NCBI RefSeq assembly: GCF_900129425.1
Contig: NZ_LT670817.1
Coordinates: forward strand, 682,001 to 746,000
Direction of reading: 5' to 3'
Origin: Bradyrhizobium erythrophlei
GTDB taxonomy: Bacteria > Pseudomonadota > Alphaproteobacteria > Rhizobiales > Xanthobacteraceae
Length of the DNA stretch: 64,000 nt
The position numbers were made by a program, and so were the translations under genes. Under the pieces are notes generated by a model. That model was not told the origin of the DNA. It ran no database searches and saw only the letters and a program-made list of their open reading frames with translations. Positions 51,809-63,102 of the stretch are shown in pieces; positions within the stretch are counted from its first letter, which is position 1; each line of letters starts with the position of its first letter.

Positions 51809-52753
51809 GTGAAGGTCGACAAGACACTTATTGCGTCGGTCGCACTCCACGTCCTCGTGATCGGATGGGGGCTGGTATCTTTTTCGGCGCGCTCGCTCGA
51901 GGCGCCACCGCCGGAATCGATGCCGGTCGATATCATTTCAGCCGACCAACTCTCCAAGATCACCGCCGGCATCAAGACCGGCGAAAAGGACAAGCCGAAG
52001 CCGCTGGTCGAAAAGATCGCCGATGCCAATCCGGCTGACGACAACGTCGGCAAGATCACCGAAAAGAAGGAAATTGTGACCGCCACGGCGCCCGAACCGC
52101 CGCCGAAGCCCGTGGAGAAGCCGGTCGAGAAGAAACCCGATCCGCCCAAACCGGTCGCCGAGAACAAGCCCAAGGACGAGCCGAAGCCAATCGAGAAAAA
52201 GCCGGATCCGCCCAAGGTCGATCCGATCGCGGAAGCCCTGAAATCGGAAGATGCCAAGAAGCCAGTGCCAAAGCCTGAAGCCAAGGCCGCGCCGCCGCAG
52301 CCGCCGAAGCCCAAGCAGGAGCGCGTCTTCGATCAATCGAAGATCGCGGCCCTGCTCGACAAGCGCGATCCGACCCGCCAGGCCTTCACCGGTTCGGCGC
52401 TGAATTCGTCGGCCTCGCTCGGGTCCACGCACGGCACCGCGGCGACCTTGTCGCAGTCCGAACTCGACGCGATGCGGGCACGGCTGGCGAGCCTGTGGAA
52501 TGTCCAGCCGGGTGTCGAACATCCCGAGGAACTCTATGTCACGGTGAGGATCCGGCTGAACCCGGATCGCCGGCTCGCAGCACCGCCCGTGGTCGTTTCA
52601 ACCGGAAGCTCGCCGCGCTACCAGGCCGCGGCGGATGCGGCCGTTCGCGCCGTGCTGCAGGGTCAGCCGTACACAATGCTGCGAGACGAGACCTACGATC
52701 AATGGAAATACATGGACATCGATTTTGATCCTAAGCAGATGTTTCACAGTTGA
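51809..52753 (+). CDS. tolA: Tol-Pal system protein TolA-like
   Basis: 314 residues from GTG 51809, 7 bases after tolR. One membrane helix (about 5-27), a long Pro/Lys/Ala-rich periplasmic stalk (about 60-190, with KPVEKPVEKKPDPPKP-type repeats) and a C-terminal TonB/TolA-like domain (LYVTVRIRLNPDRRLAAPPVVVSTGSSPRYQAAADAAVRAV). It links TolQR to Pal/TolB. Its stop TGA overlaps the tolB ATG as TGATG. Confidence 0.93.
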   Translation: MKVDKTLIASVALHVLVIGWGLVSFSARSLEAPPPESMPVDIISADQLSKITAGIKTGEKDKPKPLVEKIADANPADDNVGKITEKKEIVTATAPEPPPKPVEKPVEKKPDPPKPVAENKPKDEPKPIEKKPDPPKVDPIAEALKSEDAKKPVPKPEAKAAPPQPPKPKQERVFDQSKIAALLDKRDPTRQAFTGSALNSSASLGSTHGTAATLSQSELDAMRARLASLWNVQPGVEHPEELYVTVRIRLNPDRRLAAPPVVVSTGSSPRYQAAADAAVRAVLQGQPYTMLRDETYDQWKYMDIDFDPKQMFHS

Positions 52754-54141
52754 TGTTTTTGGAAATGAGCCAGCAAATGCCCATAACGTCGTTCTGTCTT
52801 CCTCCATTGCCGCTGAACCGCCGTAACATCCTGATCGGCGGCGCCGGCGCTGCCGCGGGTTTGCTGCTGCCGTCGCTTGCCGGCGCCCAAACCAAATTGC
52901 AGATAACCGAAGGCAACGTCGCACCATTGCCGATCGCGATACCGAATTTTGTCGCGGGGTCGCCGGCGGACGGCGAGGTCGGCGTCGGCGTCGCCCAGGT
53001 CATCACCAATAACCTGCAGCGCAGCGGACTGTTTGCGCCGATTGATCAGGCGGCCTTCATCGAAAAGATCGTCAACATCGACACCCCACCGCAATTCCAG
53101 AGCTGGAAAACCATCAACGCCCAGGCCCTGGTTACCGGCCGCATGACCCGCCAGGGCGATGGGCGACTGAAGGCCGAATTCCGCTTGTGGGACGTCGCCG
53201 CCGGTCAGCAGCTCACCGGCCAGCAATATTTCACGTCGCCGGAATACTGGCGGCGGATCGCGCACATCATTTCCGACCAGATCTACGAGCGCCTGACCGG
53301 TGAGAAGGGCTATTTCGACAGCCGCGTGGTGTTCGTGGATGAGAGCGGCGCCAAGGAGCGGCGCGTCAAGCGGCTGGCGCTGATGGATCAGGACGGCGCC
53401 AACGTCCGCTACCTGACCAAGGGCGCCGATCTGGTTCTGACGCCGCGGTTCTCGCCGTCGACCCAGGAAATCACCTATATGGAATTCGGCCAGGGTGATC
53501 CGCGCGTCTACTTGTACAGAATCGAGACCGGTGAACGTGAAATCGTCGGCAATTTTCCCGGCATGTCGTTCTCGCCGCGGTTTTCGCCGGACGGCCAGAG
53601 CGTGATCATGAGCTTGCAGCAGGGTGGCAATTCGAACTTGTTTGTGATGGATCTGCGCTCGAAGTCGACCACCCGGCTGACCGATACCCCGGCGATCGAT
53701 ACCTCGCCGTCTTATTCGCCCGACGGCGCCCGTATCTGTTTCGAATCCGACCGCGGCGGAAAGCCACAGATCTATGTAATGCCGGCGACGGGCGGGGCCG
53801 CGCAGCGCATCTCCTTCAGCAAGGACGACAGCAACGCAATCTATTCGACCCCGGTGTGGTCGCCGCGCGGCGACTACATCGCCTTCACTAAACAGGGCGG
53901 CGGCCAGTTTTCCATCGGCATCATGAAGCCCGACGGCTCGGGTGAGCGGATTCTCACCAGCGGCTACCACAACGAAGGACCGACCTTTGCGCCGAACGGC
54001 CGCGTCCTGATGTTCTTCCGCGATCCCGGCGGCAATGGCGGGCCTTCGCTGTTCACCGTGGACATCTCCGGACGCAACGAATTGCGGGTGCCAACCCCCG
54101 GCTTCGCGTCCGATCCGGCGTGGTCGCCCCTGCTGTCGTAA
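52753..54141 (+). CDS. tolB: Tol-Pal system periplasmic beta-propeller protein TolB
   Basis: 462 residues. An N-terminal D1 domain (NVAPLPIAIPNFVAGSPADGEVGVGVAQVITNNLQRSGLF) and a six-bladed propeller with repeated FSPDGQ/YSPDGA-type blades. The leader contains RRNILIGGAGAAAGLLLPSLAGAQ, a twin-arginine-like signal rather than a simple Sec signal. ATG 52753 overlaps the tolA stop; in-frame ATGs at 52765 and 52777 are alternatives. Binds Pal and signals outer-membrane invagination. Confidence 0.95.
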   Translation: MFLEMSQQMPITSFCLPPLPLNRRNILIGGAGAAAGLLLPSLAGAQTKLQITEGNVAPLPIAIPNFVAGSPADGEVGVGVAQVITNNLQRSGLFAPIDQAAFIEKIVNIDTPPQFQSWKTINAQALVTGRMTRQGDGRLKAEFRLWDVAAGQQLTGQQYFTSPEYWRRIAHIISDQIYERLTGEKGYFDSRVVFVDESGAKERRVKRLALMDQDGANVRYLTKGADLVLTPRFSPSTQEITYMEFGQGDPRVYLYRIETGEREIVGNFPGMSFSPRFSPDGQSVIMSLQQGGNSNLFVMDLRSKSTTRLTDTPAIDTSPSYSPDGARICFESDRGGKPQIYVMPATGGAAQRISFSKDDSNAIYSTPVWSPRGDYIAFTKQGGGQFSIGIMKPDGSGERILTSGYHNEGPTFAPNGRVLMFFRDPGGNGGPSLFTVDISGRNELRVPTPGFASDPAWSPLLS

Positions 54142-54375
54142 ACCCAACCTGTTTGGACGCGCGGAGTCGTGTCGCGGCCCTATCCGGCGCGCGATGCAAT
54201 CTGCAGTATCGGGCGCTCGAGGCGTGACCGGCAAAGCTTGCCTAGCTCGCTGATTTATCGGGCAGATTTTCGCACGGCGCAGCGAAAAACAACGTCTCGG
54301 TAACGATATTCCCTCAGAAAGACTTCATCTGCGACGGGTAAAAGTGCGGACCGAACAGGAACGCGTACAACCAAA

Positions 54376-56721
54376 ATGCAGATCGCAAGTCAGAGCGGAG
54401 AGTCAGACCAGAAGATATCGCCGTCGATTTACGCGGCGTTGATCGATTCGCTTTTTCAGAATCCCGCGCCGTTGTTCGCGGGCGCCGTCCTGGTCGCCAT
54501 TGCGGCCGTCATGACGGCCCTAAAGACCGAACAAAAGCTGCTCTGGCCATGCGCCGCGTTTCTCATCCTGGCCGGTGCTGCCCGTGCGCTCGATACGCAC
54601 TGGTACAAGACGAGCAGGTCCGTTCTCACCGTCGATGAAGTCGCGCGTTGGGAGATGCGCTATCAGATTGCGGCGATGGTCTACGCCGTTGCACTTGGAA
54701 CGTGGTGCTCGGCCGCTCTGCTGAGCAGTGACGATGCCGTGGCCCACATGATTTGCCTGACCGTCACCACCGGCTATGTGGCGGCAGGTGCGGGCCGCAC
54801 CTATGGCAGGCCGTGGATCTTTCATGTGCAGATTGCACTCGCCTGCGGTCCGACCGCGGTCGCGCTGGCGCTTCGTGGGACACCCTATTACGTCGGAATG
54901 GCGATCGTCTGCGCGGTGTTCTTCTTCGCGCTCAAGCAGATCTCGACCAATTTGCAGAGGATTTTCGTTCAGGCGCTGGTGGCGCGCGAGCGGGAGGCGG
55001 CGCTGGCCGGCCAGTTCGACACGGCGCTGAACAACATGCCGCACGGCCTTTGCATGTTCGCCGCCGACGGACGTCTTGCAGTCATGAATCATCGCTTCCG
55101 CGAGATGATGAACCTGTCGGACGATCTCGTGCATCGCGGCGCGCGCGCAGCCGACATCGTCTCCGCCTGCGTCAGCGCCGGATCGATCTCGAGGGTGAGC
55201 GGAAAGATAATCCTCTCGGAAATCGAGAATTCGCAGGCGAGGGATATCGTCACCACCGATCCGGACGTCGCCCGTGGCCGGTCGCTGTCATGGACATTCC
55301 AGCCGATGGCAGGCGGCGGCGCCGTCGTTTTGCTGGAAGACATCACCGAACGGCGCAACGCGGAAGCCAGAATTTCGCATTTGGCGCGTTACGACGAACT
55401 GACCGCGCTTCCCAACCGGCTCAATTTCCGCGACGAGATCGAGCGTCTTTTGGCGGTTCCGCACGATGCCGACCAGCTGTCGGCTTTGCTGTTTGTCGAC
55501 CTCGATCAGTTCAAGCAGGTCAACGACACCCTGGGTCATCCTTGCGGCGACCAGCTGTTGTGTGCGGTCGCCGACCGGTTACGCGAAATGCTGCGCCCGG
55601 AGGATTTCGTGGCGCGGTTCGGCGGCGACGAATTCGTGGTGTTTCAGCAGAACATCAAATCCAACGAGGACGCCGCCGGCCTCGCCCGCCGAATTGTCGA
55701 CCGTCTGAGCGAGCGCTACAAAATCGACAACCATCTGGTCGAGATCGGCGCCAGCGTCGGCATCGCGATGACATCGCCGGCCGGCGTCAGCGCCGATACG
55801 CTCTTGAAGAACGCGGACATGGCGCTCTATCGCGCCAAGGCGAACGGCCGCGGCACCTTCTGCTTTTTCCGCGACGAGATGGCGCAAACCGTCGAGGCGC
55901 GCCGCATTCTGGAACTGGACCTGCGCAAGGCGCTGGCCAACGAAGAATTCGAGCTGTTCTATCAGCCGCTCGTCAATCTCAAATCCGGACGAATCGCCAC
56001 GTGCGAAGCATTGCTGCGGTGGAATCATCCGGTGCGGGGCACGGTTTCCCCGGTCGATATCATTCCGATCGCCGAGGACATGGGCCTGATCGTCGATCTT
56101 GGCCGCTGGATCCTGCGCAAGGCCTGCATGGAATGCATGAAATGGCCGGAGGGCGTCAGCGTCGCGGTCAATTTTTCGCCGCAGCAGTTCCATCAGCGCG
56201 ACGTGCTGAACGAGGTCCGTTACGCGCTCGAAGTTTCCGGGCTGCCGGCGCACCGTCTCGAGATCGAGATCACCGAATCGTCGCTGTTGCGCAATACCCA
56301 ATTGACCCACGATGTGCTGTCGCAACTGGGCGCGATCGGGGTGCGGATTTCGCTGGACGATTTCGGCACCGGCTATTCAAGCCTGAGCTACCTGCATAAT
56401 TTCCCGCTGCAGAAGGTCAAGATCGATCGATCCTTCCTGGAGGGGATCGACAGCGATCGTCCGCTGACGCTGCTGCGCGGCGTGGCGCGGCTCAGCGCCG
56501 ATCTCGGCATGTCGGTCGTGGTCGAAGGCATCGAGACCAACGAGCAACTGGAGCTGATCAGCGCCGATGGCACGGTGACCGAGGCGCAGGGCTACCTGTT
56601 CAGCCGGCCGGTGCCGGCGGTGCGGGTGCGCCAGTTGCTCAACGCCTCGCACGCCCGCCGCCTGCCGGACGAGAAAACGCTGGCGGTACCCTCGATCGAT
56701 CGCCTGAAAAACGCTCGATAG
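54376..56721 (+). CDS. Membrane-bound GGDEF-EAL bifunctional c-di-GMP protein
   Basis: 781 residues. Six or so N-terminal membrane segments (about 25-200), a PAS-like domain (about 215-320, FDTALNNMPHGLCMFAADGRL), GGDEF with intact catalytic GGDEF at 416-420 and an upstream inhibitory-site RPED, then EAL (EALLR at 544-548) with DDFGTGYSSL and VKIDRSFLEG. Both activities look possible. It lies between tolB and the FeeM-like gene; the operon link to tolB is not shown by spacing (about 235 bases). Confidence 0.93.
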   Translation: MQIASQSGESDQKISPSIYAALIDSLFQNPAPLFAGAVLVAIAAVMTALKTEQKLLWPCAAFLILAGAARALDTHWYKTSRSVLTVDEVARWEMRYQIAAMVYAVALGTWCSAALLSSDDAVAHMICLTVTTGYVAAGAGRTYGRPWIFHVQIALACGPTAVALALRGTPYYVGMAIVCAVFFFALKQISTNLQRIFVQALVAREREAALAGQFDTALNNMPHGLCMFAADGRLAVMNHRFREMMNLSDDLVHRGARAADIVSACVSAGSISRVSGKIILSEIENSQARDIVTTDPDVARGRSLSWTFQPMAGGGAVVLLEDITERRNAEARISHLARYDELTALPNRLNFRDEIERLLAVPHDADQLSALLFVDLDQFKQVNDTLGHPCGDQLLCAVADRLREMLRPEDFVARFGGDEFVVFQQNIKSNEDAAGLARRIVDRLSERYKIDNHLVEIGASVGIAMTSPAGVSADTLLKNADMALYRAKANGRGTFCFFRDEMAQTVEARRILELDLRKALANEEFELFYQPLVNLKSGRIATCEALLRWNHPVRGTVSPVDIIPIAEDMGLIVDLGRWILRKACMECMKWPEGVSVAVNFSPQQFHQRDVLNEVRYALEVSGLPAHRLEIEITESSLLRNTQLTHDVLSQLGAIGVRISLDDFGTGYSSLSYLHNFPLQKVKIDRSFLEGIDSDRPLTLLRGVARLSADLGMSVVVEGIETNEQLELISADGTVTEAQGYLFSRPVPAVRVRQLLNASHARRLPDEKTLAVPSIDRLKNAR

Positions 56722-56878
56722 CTCGTTGGTGGAATTTCCTTTCCTCACTCCGCCCTGCGGCGCGATGTTTGAACTGCCCAAGGTTAACCCTAACGTCGCG
56801 ATCTCTTTGCCTATTCGTTAAGAAGGTGTTAATCCTTCATGTGCCCGCAGAAGTTGTTGGGAGTGCAAGGAGTATCAT

Positions 56879-57619
56879 ATGCGGTCCGCCGCCGAAGCAT
56901 CTACCGCGGCTCTTGGCCGGACTTGGGACCCGCTGGATCAAGTCGATTACCGTCTGGCGGAGACGCCGGACGAAAGGGAGGAGATTTATAATCTTCGCTA
57001 CCGGGCCTATCTGCGCGAGGGCGCAATCCGGCCCTCGGCCGACCAGCGCGTGGTCGATCAATATGAAGACGCCCCCAACGCCTGGACGTTCGGCGTTTAT
57101 TTTCATGGTGAGCTTTACAGCTCCATTCGTGTGAGCGTGCTGACGGCGGAGTGGCGGATGTCACCGTCGGTCGAGCTGTTTGGCGATGTTCTTCACCCCA
57201 AACTGGATAAGGGGCTGGTTTTCATTGATTCAACTCGCTTCGTTGCCGACCCCGACAAGGCGAGAAATTTCCCGGAGCTTCCCTATGTGACGGTGAGGCT
57301 GGGTTCGGTTGCCGGCGTTCATTTCAACGCTGACTTCGGATTGGCCATCGTTCGTCCCGAGCATCAGGCGTTTTACCACCGCGTGTTTCTGATGGAACCT
57401 TTGTGCGAACCGCGATTGTACCCGGGTCTTGTAAAGCCGGTTGGATTGATGGCCGGGCACTTACCGACGGTACGTGAAAGAGTCCTGGTCCGTTTTCCGT
57501 TTCTGCGTTCAAGCGCCTTCGAACGGCGGATGTTGTTCCAGCGTGCCGGCGAGCGCCGCTCACCGCCGCACGATGTCGTCACTTCGTTCGAGCGCGCCTC
57601 GATCGTCCCGCAATCCTGA
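56879..57619 (+). CDS. FeeM-like N-acyltransferase (N-acyl amino acid synthase domain)
   Basis: 246 residues. GNAT-type fold related to LuxI/FeeM: YRLAETPDEREEIYNLRYRAYLREGAI at the start, FIDSTRFVADPDKARNF, then LPYVTVRLGSVAGVHFNADFGLAIVRPEHQAFYHRVFLMEP. Such proteins join acyl chains from acyl-ACP to an amino acid or similar amine. CAAGGAGTATCAT fixes ATG 56879. No acyl-homoserine-lactone regulator lies nearby. Product and role unknown. It is oriented with pal downstream. Confidence 0.82.
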   Translation: MRSAAEASTAALGRTWDPLDQVDYRLAETPDEREEIYNLRYRAYLREGAIRPSADQRVVDQYEDAPNAWTFGVYFHGELYSSIRVSVLTAEWRMSPSVELFGDVLHPKLDKGLVFIDSTRFVADPDKARNFPELPYVTVRLGSVAGVHFNADFGLAIVRPEHQAFYHRVFLMEPLCEPRLYPGLVKPVGLMAGHLPTVRERVLVRFPFLRSSAFERRMLFQRAGERRSPPHDVVTSFERASIVPQS

Positions 57620-57921
57620 CCAATCGCGCCAGAAGGCGCCGAAGTTGCCCGCCCCGGGGGCGGTTCCCATCCCCTTGAGCCCATTTTGCAAGCCGGCCCT
57701 GCGATAGTGCCGGGATCGGCCCTAAGGCGGCCGTGCCGCACACCTGCTTGCTTCACCGTCGCGCCACATTTACAAATCATTAACCATCGCGGTTGCTTTT
57801 CGCCGTTTGTCGGCATTTGATCGGGTCTGGAAACACCCCATCAAGGTTGACGGAACGTTCGCTTAACCATCGCCCTGTAGACCGGATAACAGTAGAAAAA
57901 CGCGAGCGCGGAGGCTCCGGA
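57620..57921. other. Gap between the FeeM-like gene and pal
   Basis: About 300 bases. It contains CCCCGGGGGCGG and no strong hairpin, repeat or open frame with a ribosome site. It presumably holds the pal promoter; I could not identify the -35/-10 with confidence. Confidence 0.55.
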
Positions 57922-58413
57922 ATGAAACATCAAGTGCGCATCCTCCAGGGATTGAAGCTGGCTGCGGTGCTTGCGGTGGCGCTGTCGATGGGCGCCTGCG
58001 CGAACAAGAACCTCGGCGCCGACGGCGCGATGGCCAGTGCTGCGACCCCGGGCAGCCAGCAGGATTTCGTGGTCAATGTCGGCGACCGCGTGTTCTTCGA
58101 GAGCGACCAGACCGATCTAAGTCCCCAGGCGATCGCGACCCTGGAGAAGCAGGTGCGCTGGCTGCAGAACTACAACCGCTACTCCTTCACCATTGAAGGC
58201 CATGCGGACGAGCGCGGCACCCGCGAATACAACATCGCGCTGGGCGCGCGGCGTGCTCAGTCGGTTCGCACCTTCTTCGCTTCCCGCGGCATCGATCCCT
58301 CAAGGATGCGGACGATCTCTTACGGCAAGGAACGCCCGGTCGCGGTATGCAACGACATCTCGTGCTGGTCGCAGAACCGCCGTGCCGTCACGGTCCTGAA
58401 CGCCAGTTCATAA
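57922..58413 (+). CDS. pal: Peptidoglycan-associated lipoprotein Pal
   Basis: 163 residues. Lipobox LSMGAC places the lipidated Cys at residue 26. OmpA-like domain with VFFESDQTDLSPQAIATLEKQVRWL, FTIEGHADERGTREYNIALGARRAQSV and RPVAVCNDISCWSQNRRAVTVL; the cysteine pair in the last block is typical of alphaproteobacterial Pal. Anchors the outer membrane to peptidoglycan and binds TolB. GCGGAGG site before ATG. Confidence 0.97.
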   Translation: MKHQVRILQGLKLAAVLAVALSMGACANKNLGADGAMASAATPGSQQDFVVNVGDRVFFESDQTDLSPQAIATLEKQVRWLQNYNRYSFTIEGHADERGTREYNIALGARRAQSVRTFFASRGIDPSRMRTISYGKERPVAVCNDISCWSQNRRAVTVLNASS

Positions 58414-58440
58414 GAGAGCTCGTTTTCCCCATGTTTATCG

Positions 58441-58469
58441 CCGGCGCCTTCGGGCGCCGGTTTTGCTTT
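58441..58469 (+). terminator. Intrinsic terminator after pal
   Basis: Perfect stem CCGGCGCC / GGCGCCGG with a TTCG tetraloop, then TTTTGCTTT. Lies 28 bases after the pal stop and would separate it from cpoB, which therefore likely has its own promoter. Confidence 0.92.
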
Positions 58470-58568
58470 GGGTGGCTCCGTTTCAGCTCCAGGTTTGTCT
58501 CAGTCACATTTTTGGCGTACTCCCTCTCTCAATGTTGTTTCCGCTTTTGATGTCGTCGTCAGGCCAAA

Positions 58569-59594
58569 ATGTCATCCAGATTTCATCAAATCACGCGCGC
58601 CGCGGCGATCTCCGGAATGCTGACGCTGGCTTCACAGGCCGTAACGACACAAGCCCTGGCGCAATCCGACGATACCGATCCGGAAATGCGGATTGAACAG
58701 TTGGAGAATCAGCTGCGGCAATTGACCGGCCAGAATGAGGAGCTGCAATACCGCAACCGGCAGCTCGAAGATCGTTTGAAGCTGCTGCAGGAGGGCGCGC
58801 AGGCGGCACCCGCCCAGCCCGCCGTCGCCCAGCCCAGCGTCGCCACGGCCCCTCCGGCCCAGGCCTATCCGGCCTATCGGCAGCCACAGGCCCAGCCGGG
58901 TTATGAGATTGCCGCTCCGGCGCCGATTGTCCAGGAGCCGCCCGAAGCCCCCCAAGGCGCCCCACAAGGCCGGCGCCGTGGCGATGCCTTCGATCCCAGC
59001 CAGTCCCCGACAGCTCCGGGGGTGCCGCGCGCGCTTGGCGGCGGCCAGCTGCCGATTCCGGCTGAGGGGCCCGTTGGCGCGCCGGGCGGGCGCGGCGCCG
59101 GCGAGCCGCTCGATCTGGCCAATACCGGGGCGCGCAACCCGGCAGCACTGCCCCCACCGCTGCCGCGCAATCCCGGCGCGACCGGCGGACTGACCACTTT
59201 ACCGCCGTCGGCAACCCCGAAGGACGAGTTCGATCTCGGCATCGGTTATATGGAGCGCAAGGATTATGCGCTGGCCGAAGAGACCATGCGCAACTTCGCG
59301 CAAAAATACCCCAGCGATCCCCTGACCGCAGATTCGCAGTACTGGCTGGGCGAGAGCTTATTTCAGCGCCAGCGATATCGCGACGCCGCGGAAGCCTTCC
59401 TTGGGGTGACCACGAAATTCGACAAATCGGCGAAAGCGCCGGACGCATTGCTGCGGCTCGGACAATCGCTGGCGGCTCTGAAGGAGAAGGAGGCTGCCTG
59501 CGCGGCGCTCGGCGAGGTGACACGGAAATATCCGCGCGCCTCGAGCGGCGTCAAACAGGCGGTCGACCGTGAGCAAAAGCGGGTTAAGTGCTAG
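58569..59594 (+). CDS. cpoB: Tol-Pal system protein CpoB (YbgF)
   Basis: 341 residues. Signal peptide to QALAQS, a coiled coil (MRIEQLENQLRQLTGQNEELQYRNRQLEDRLKLLQEG, about 40-77) used for trimerisation, a long Pro/Ala-rich linker (about 80-220), and three TPR-like units at the C-terminus (EFDLGIGYMERKDYALAEETMRNFAQKYPSDPLT ...). Coordinates peptidoglycan synthesis with outer-membrane constriction. The linker is longer than in enteric CpoB. Confidence 0.95.
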   Translation: MSSRFHQITRAAAISGMLTLASQAVTTQALAQSDDTDPEMRIEQLENQLRQLTGQNEELQYRNRQLEDRLKLLQEGAQAAPAQPAVAQPSVATAPPAQAYPAYRQPQAQPGYEIAAPAPIVQEPPEAPQGAPQGRRRGDAFDPSQSPTAPGVPRALGGGQLPIPAEGPVGAPGGRGAGEPLDLANTGARNPAALPPPLPRNPGATGGLTTLPPSATPKDEFDLGIGYMERKDYALAEETMRNFAQKYPSDPLTADSQYWLGESLFQRQRYRDAAEAFLGVTTKFDKSAKAPDALLRLGQSLAALKEKEAACAALGEVTRKYPRASSGVKQAVDREQKRVKC

Positions 59595-59645
59595 AATCGC
59601 GCTGCACGAGTCTATAAGCAGGCTCCGACATCAGCCGGCAATGCC

Positions 59646-60734
59646 ATGCCCGACGACGACCATTCCGCGATCTCGGCACAAACTGCAAAGCGTCTGTTCG
59701 CGGACTGGAGGGGCGCCCCTGCGATCGTTCTCGCCGTTTCCGGCGGCCCTGATTCAATCGCGCTGATGTGGCTTGCGGCGCGCTGGCGCCGTGCCTTGAA
59801 ACGCGGTCCGCGCCTCATCGCCGTTACCGTCGATCATGGTTTGCGCACCGAAGCCGCGGCCGAAGCGCGCGACGTCAAGCGCCTGGCGCGCAGCCTCGAT
59901 CTGCAGCATCGCACGGTACGCTGGAGCGGCACCAAACCGAGAACCGGATTGCCGGCCGCGGCGCGATCGGCGCGGTACCGCCTGCTGGCGCAGGCCGCGA
60001 GGGCCAACGGCGCCACGCACATCCTCACCGCGCATACCCGTGACGATCAGGCCGAGACGCTCTTGATGCGGATAATGCGCGGCAGCGGCGTCGCCGGCCT
60101 TGCGGCAATGGCGCGGGAGTCCGACCGCGACGGCGTGCGTCTGGCGCGTCCGTTTCTGAATGTTTCGAAATCGCAGCTGATCGCGACGCTTCGGAAGGCA
60201 AAGGTCAGCTTCGCTGACGATCCGACCAACCGCGACACCAGCTTCACGCGTCCGCGTCTGCGCATGTTGATGCCGGCTCTTGCCGCAGAGGGCGGCGATA
60301 CACGCAATCTGGCGCGGCTGGCGTCGCGGCTTGCCCGGGCCAATCAAGCGGTGGAAGTTCTGGTCGATGGCGCCGAGCGTTATCTCGCGCTGAGGGATCG
60401 CGATCCGTCGCGTCCGGGTTTTCAAGCCAAAAGCTTCGATACCAAGATATTGGATGCCAAAACCTTCGATGCAAAGGCGTTTGCCGCCTTGGCGGAGGAA
60501 ATCCGGCTTCGGCTGCTGCTACGCGCGATCGATCGGTTCGGCCATGAGGGGCCGGCTGAACTGGGCAAGGTCGAAGCCTTGCTGTCGGCATTGGACCGGG
60601 CGCTTGCGCAGAACCCTGCCGGCCGCCGGCCAAAGCCAAGGCTGAAACAGACCCTTGCCGGTGCGCTGGTCAGCCTGATCGACGGCCGGATTCGCGTCGA
60701 GCCGGCGCCGCCGCGCCGCCATCGCGCCAAATAG
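59646..60734 (+). CDS. tilS: tRNA(Ile)-lysidine synthase
   Basis: 362 residues. ATP-pyrophosphatase P-loop SGGPDS at residues 32-37 (AVSGGPDSIALMWLA), TAHTRDDQAETLLMRIMRGSGVAGLAAM, and FADDPTNRDTSFTRPRLRMLMP, the TilS fingerprints. It makes lysidine at C34 of tRNA-Ile (CAU). The C-terminal tail is short and carries odd internal repeats KSFDTKILDAKTFDAKAF, absent from most TilS. It starts 52 bases after cpoB. Confidence 0.93.
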   Translation: MPDDDHSAISAQTAKRLFADWRGAPAIVLAVSGGPDSIALMWLAARWRRALKRGPRLIAVTVDHGLRTEAAAEARDVKRLARSLDLQHRTVRWSGTKPRTGLPAAARSARYRLLAQAARANGATHILTAHTRDDQAETLLMRIMRGSGVAGLAAMARESDRDGVRLARPFLNVSKSQLIATLRKAKVSFADDPTNRDTSFTRPRLRMLMPALAAEGGDTRNLARLASRLARANQAVEVLVDGAERYLALRDRDPSRPGFQAKSFDTKILDAKTFDAKAFAALAEEIRLRLLLRAIDRFGHEGPAELGKVEALLSALDRALAQNPAGRRPKPRLKQTLAGALVSLIDGRIRVEPAPPRRHRAK

Positions 60735-60968
60735 CGCATATTCCGCGCCGGTGTCATATTCCCTCTGGAGTCCTTAACCACCCGGGAAGACACCCCTTTC
60801 AGCGCCATCATTTGAACGGGAATCGCGCTAGAATGCGCTAAATAGTCCTGCGTGGTTCCCTTGGCAGCGACCGGGGCGACACCTAGATTGTAATGCAGTC
60901 GACCGAGGGATTCCCTCGTGCTGCCCAAGGACAAAGGCCGCGATCCGCGCGACCACGAAGGAAGATCG

Positions 60969-62891
<1,923 letters not shown>

Positions 62892-62911
62892 AGGTCAGCC
62901 GGTTTGAATCG

Positions 62912-62940
62912 AAAACGCGGCGGCAACGCCGCGTTTTTTA
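62912..62940 (+). terminator. Intrinsic terminator after ftsH
   Basis: Stem AAAACGCGGCG / CGCCGCGTTTT with GCAA loop, followed by further T residues. Lies about 20 bases after the ftsH stop. Confidence 0.93.
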
Positions 62941-63102
62941 TTTGTGCCGTGGCATGTGAAGCTGCGTCTGTTGCATAAGGATTGTGGTTGGCGTCGATCC
63001 CGGCGTCATGCCATGTTTCGATCACGACGCGAGCGCGGGCCAAACCGCGTCGGTCGCGGCCGCCGTTTGAGCGTCCGACAATAAAAAGGGGAGGGGGGTC
63101 GA

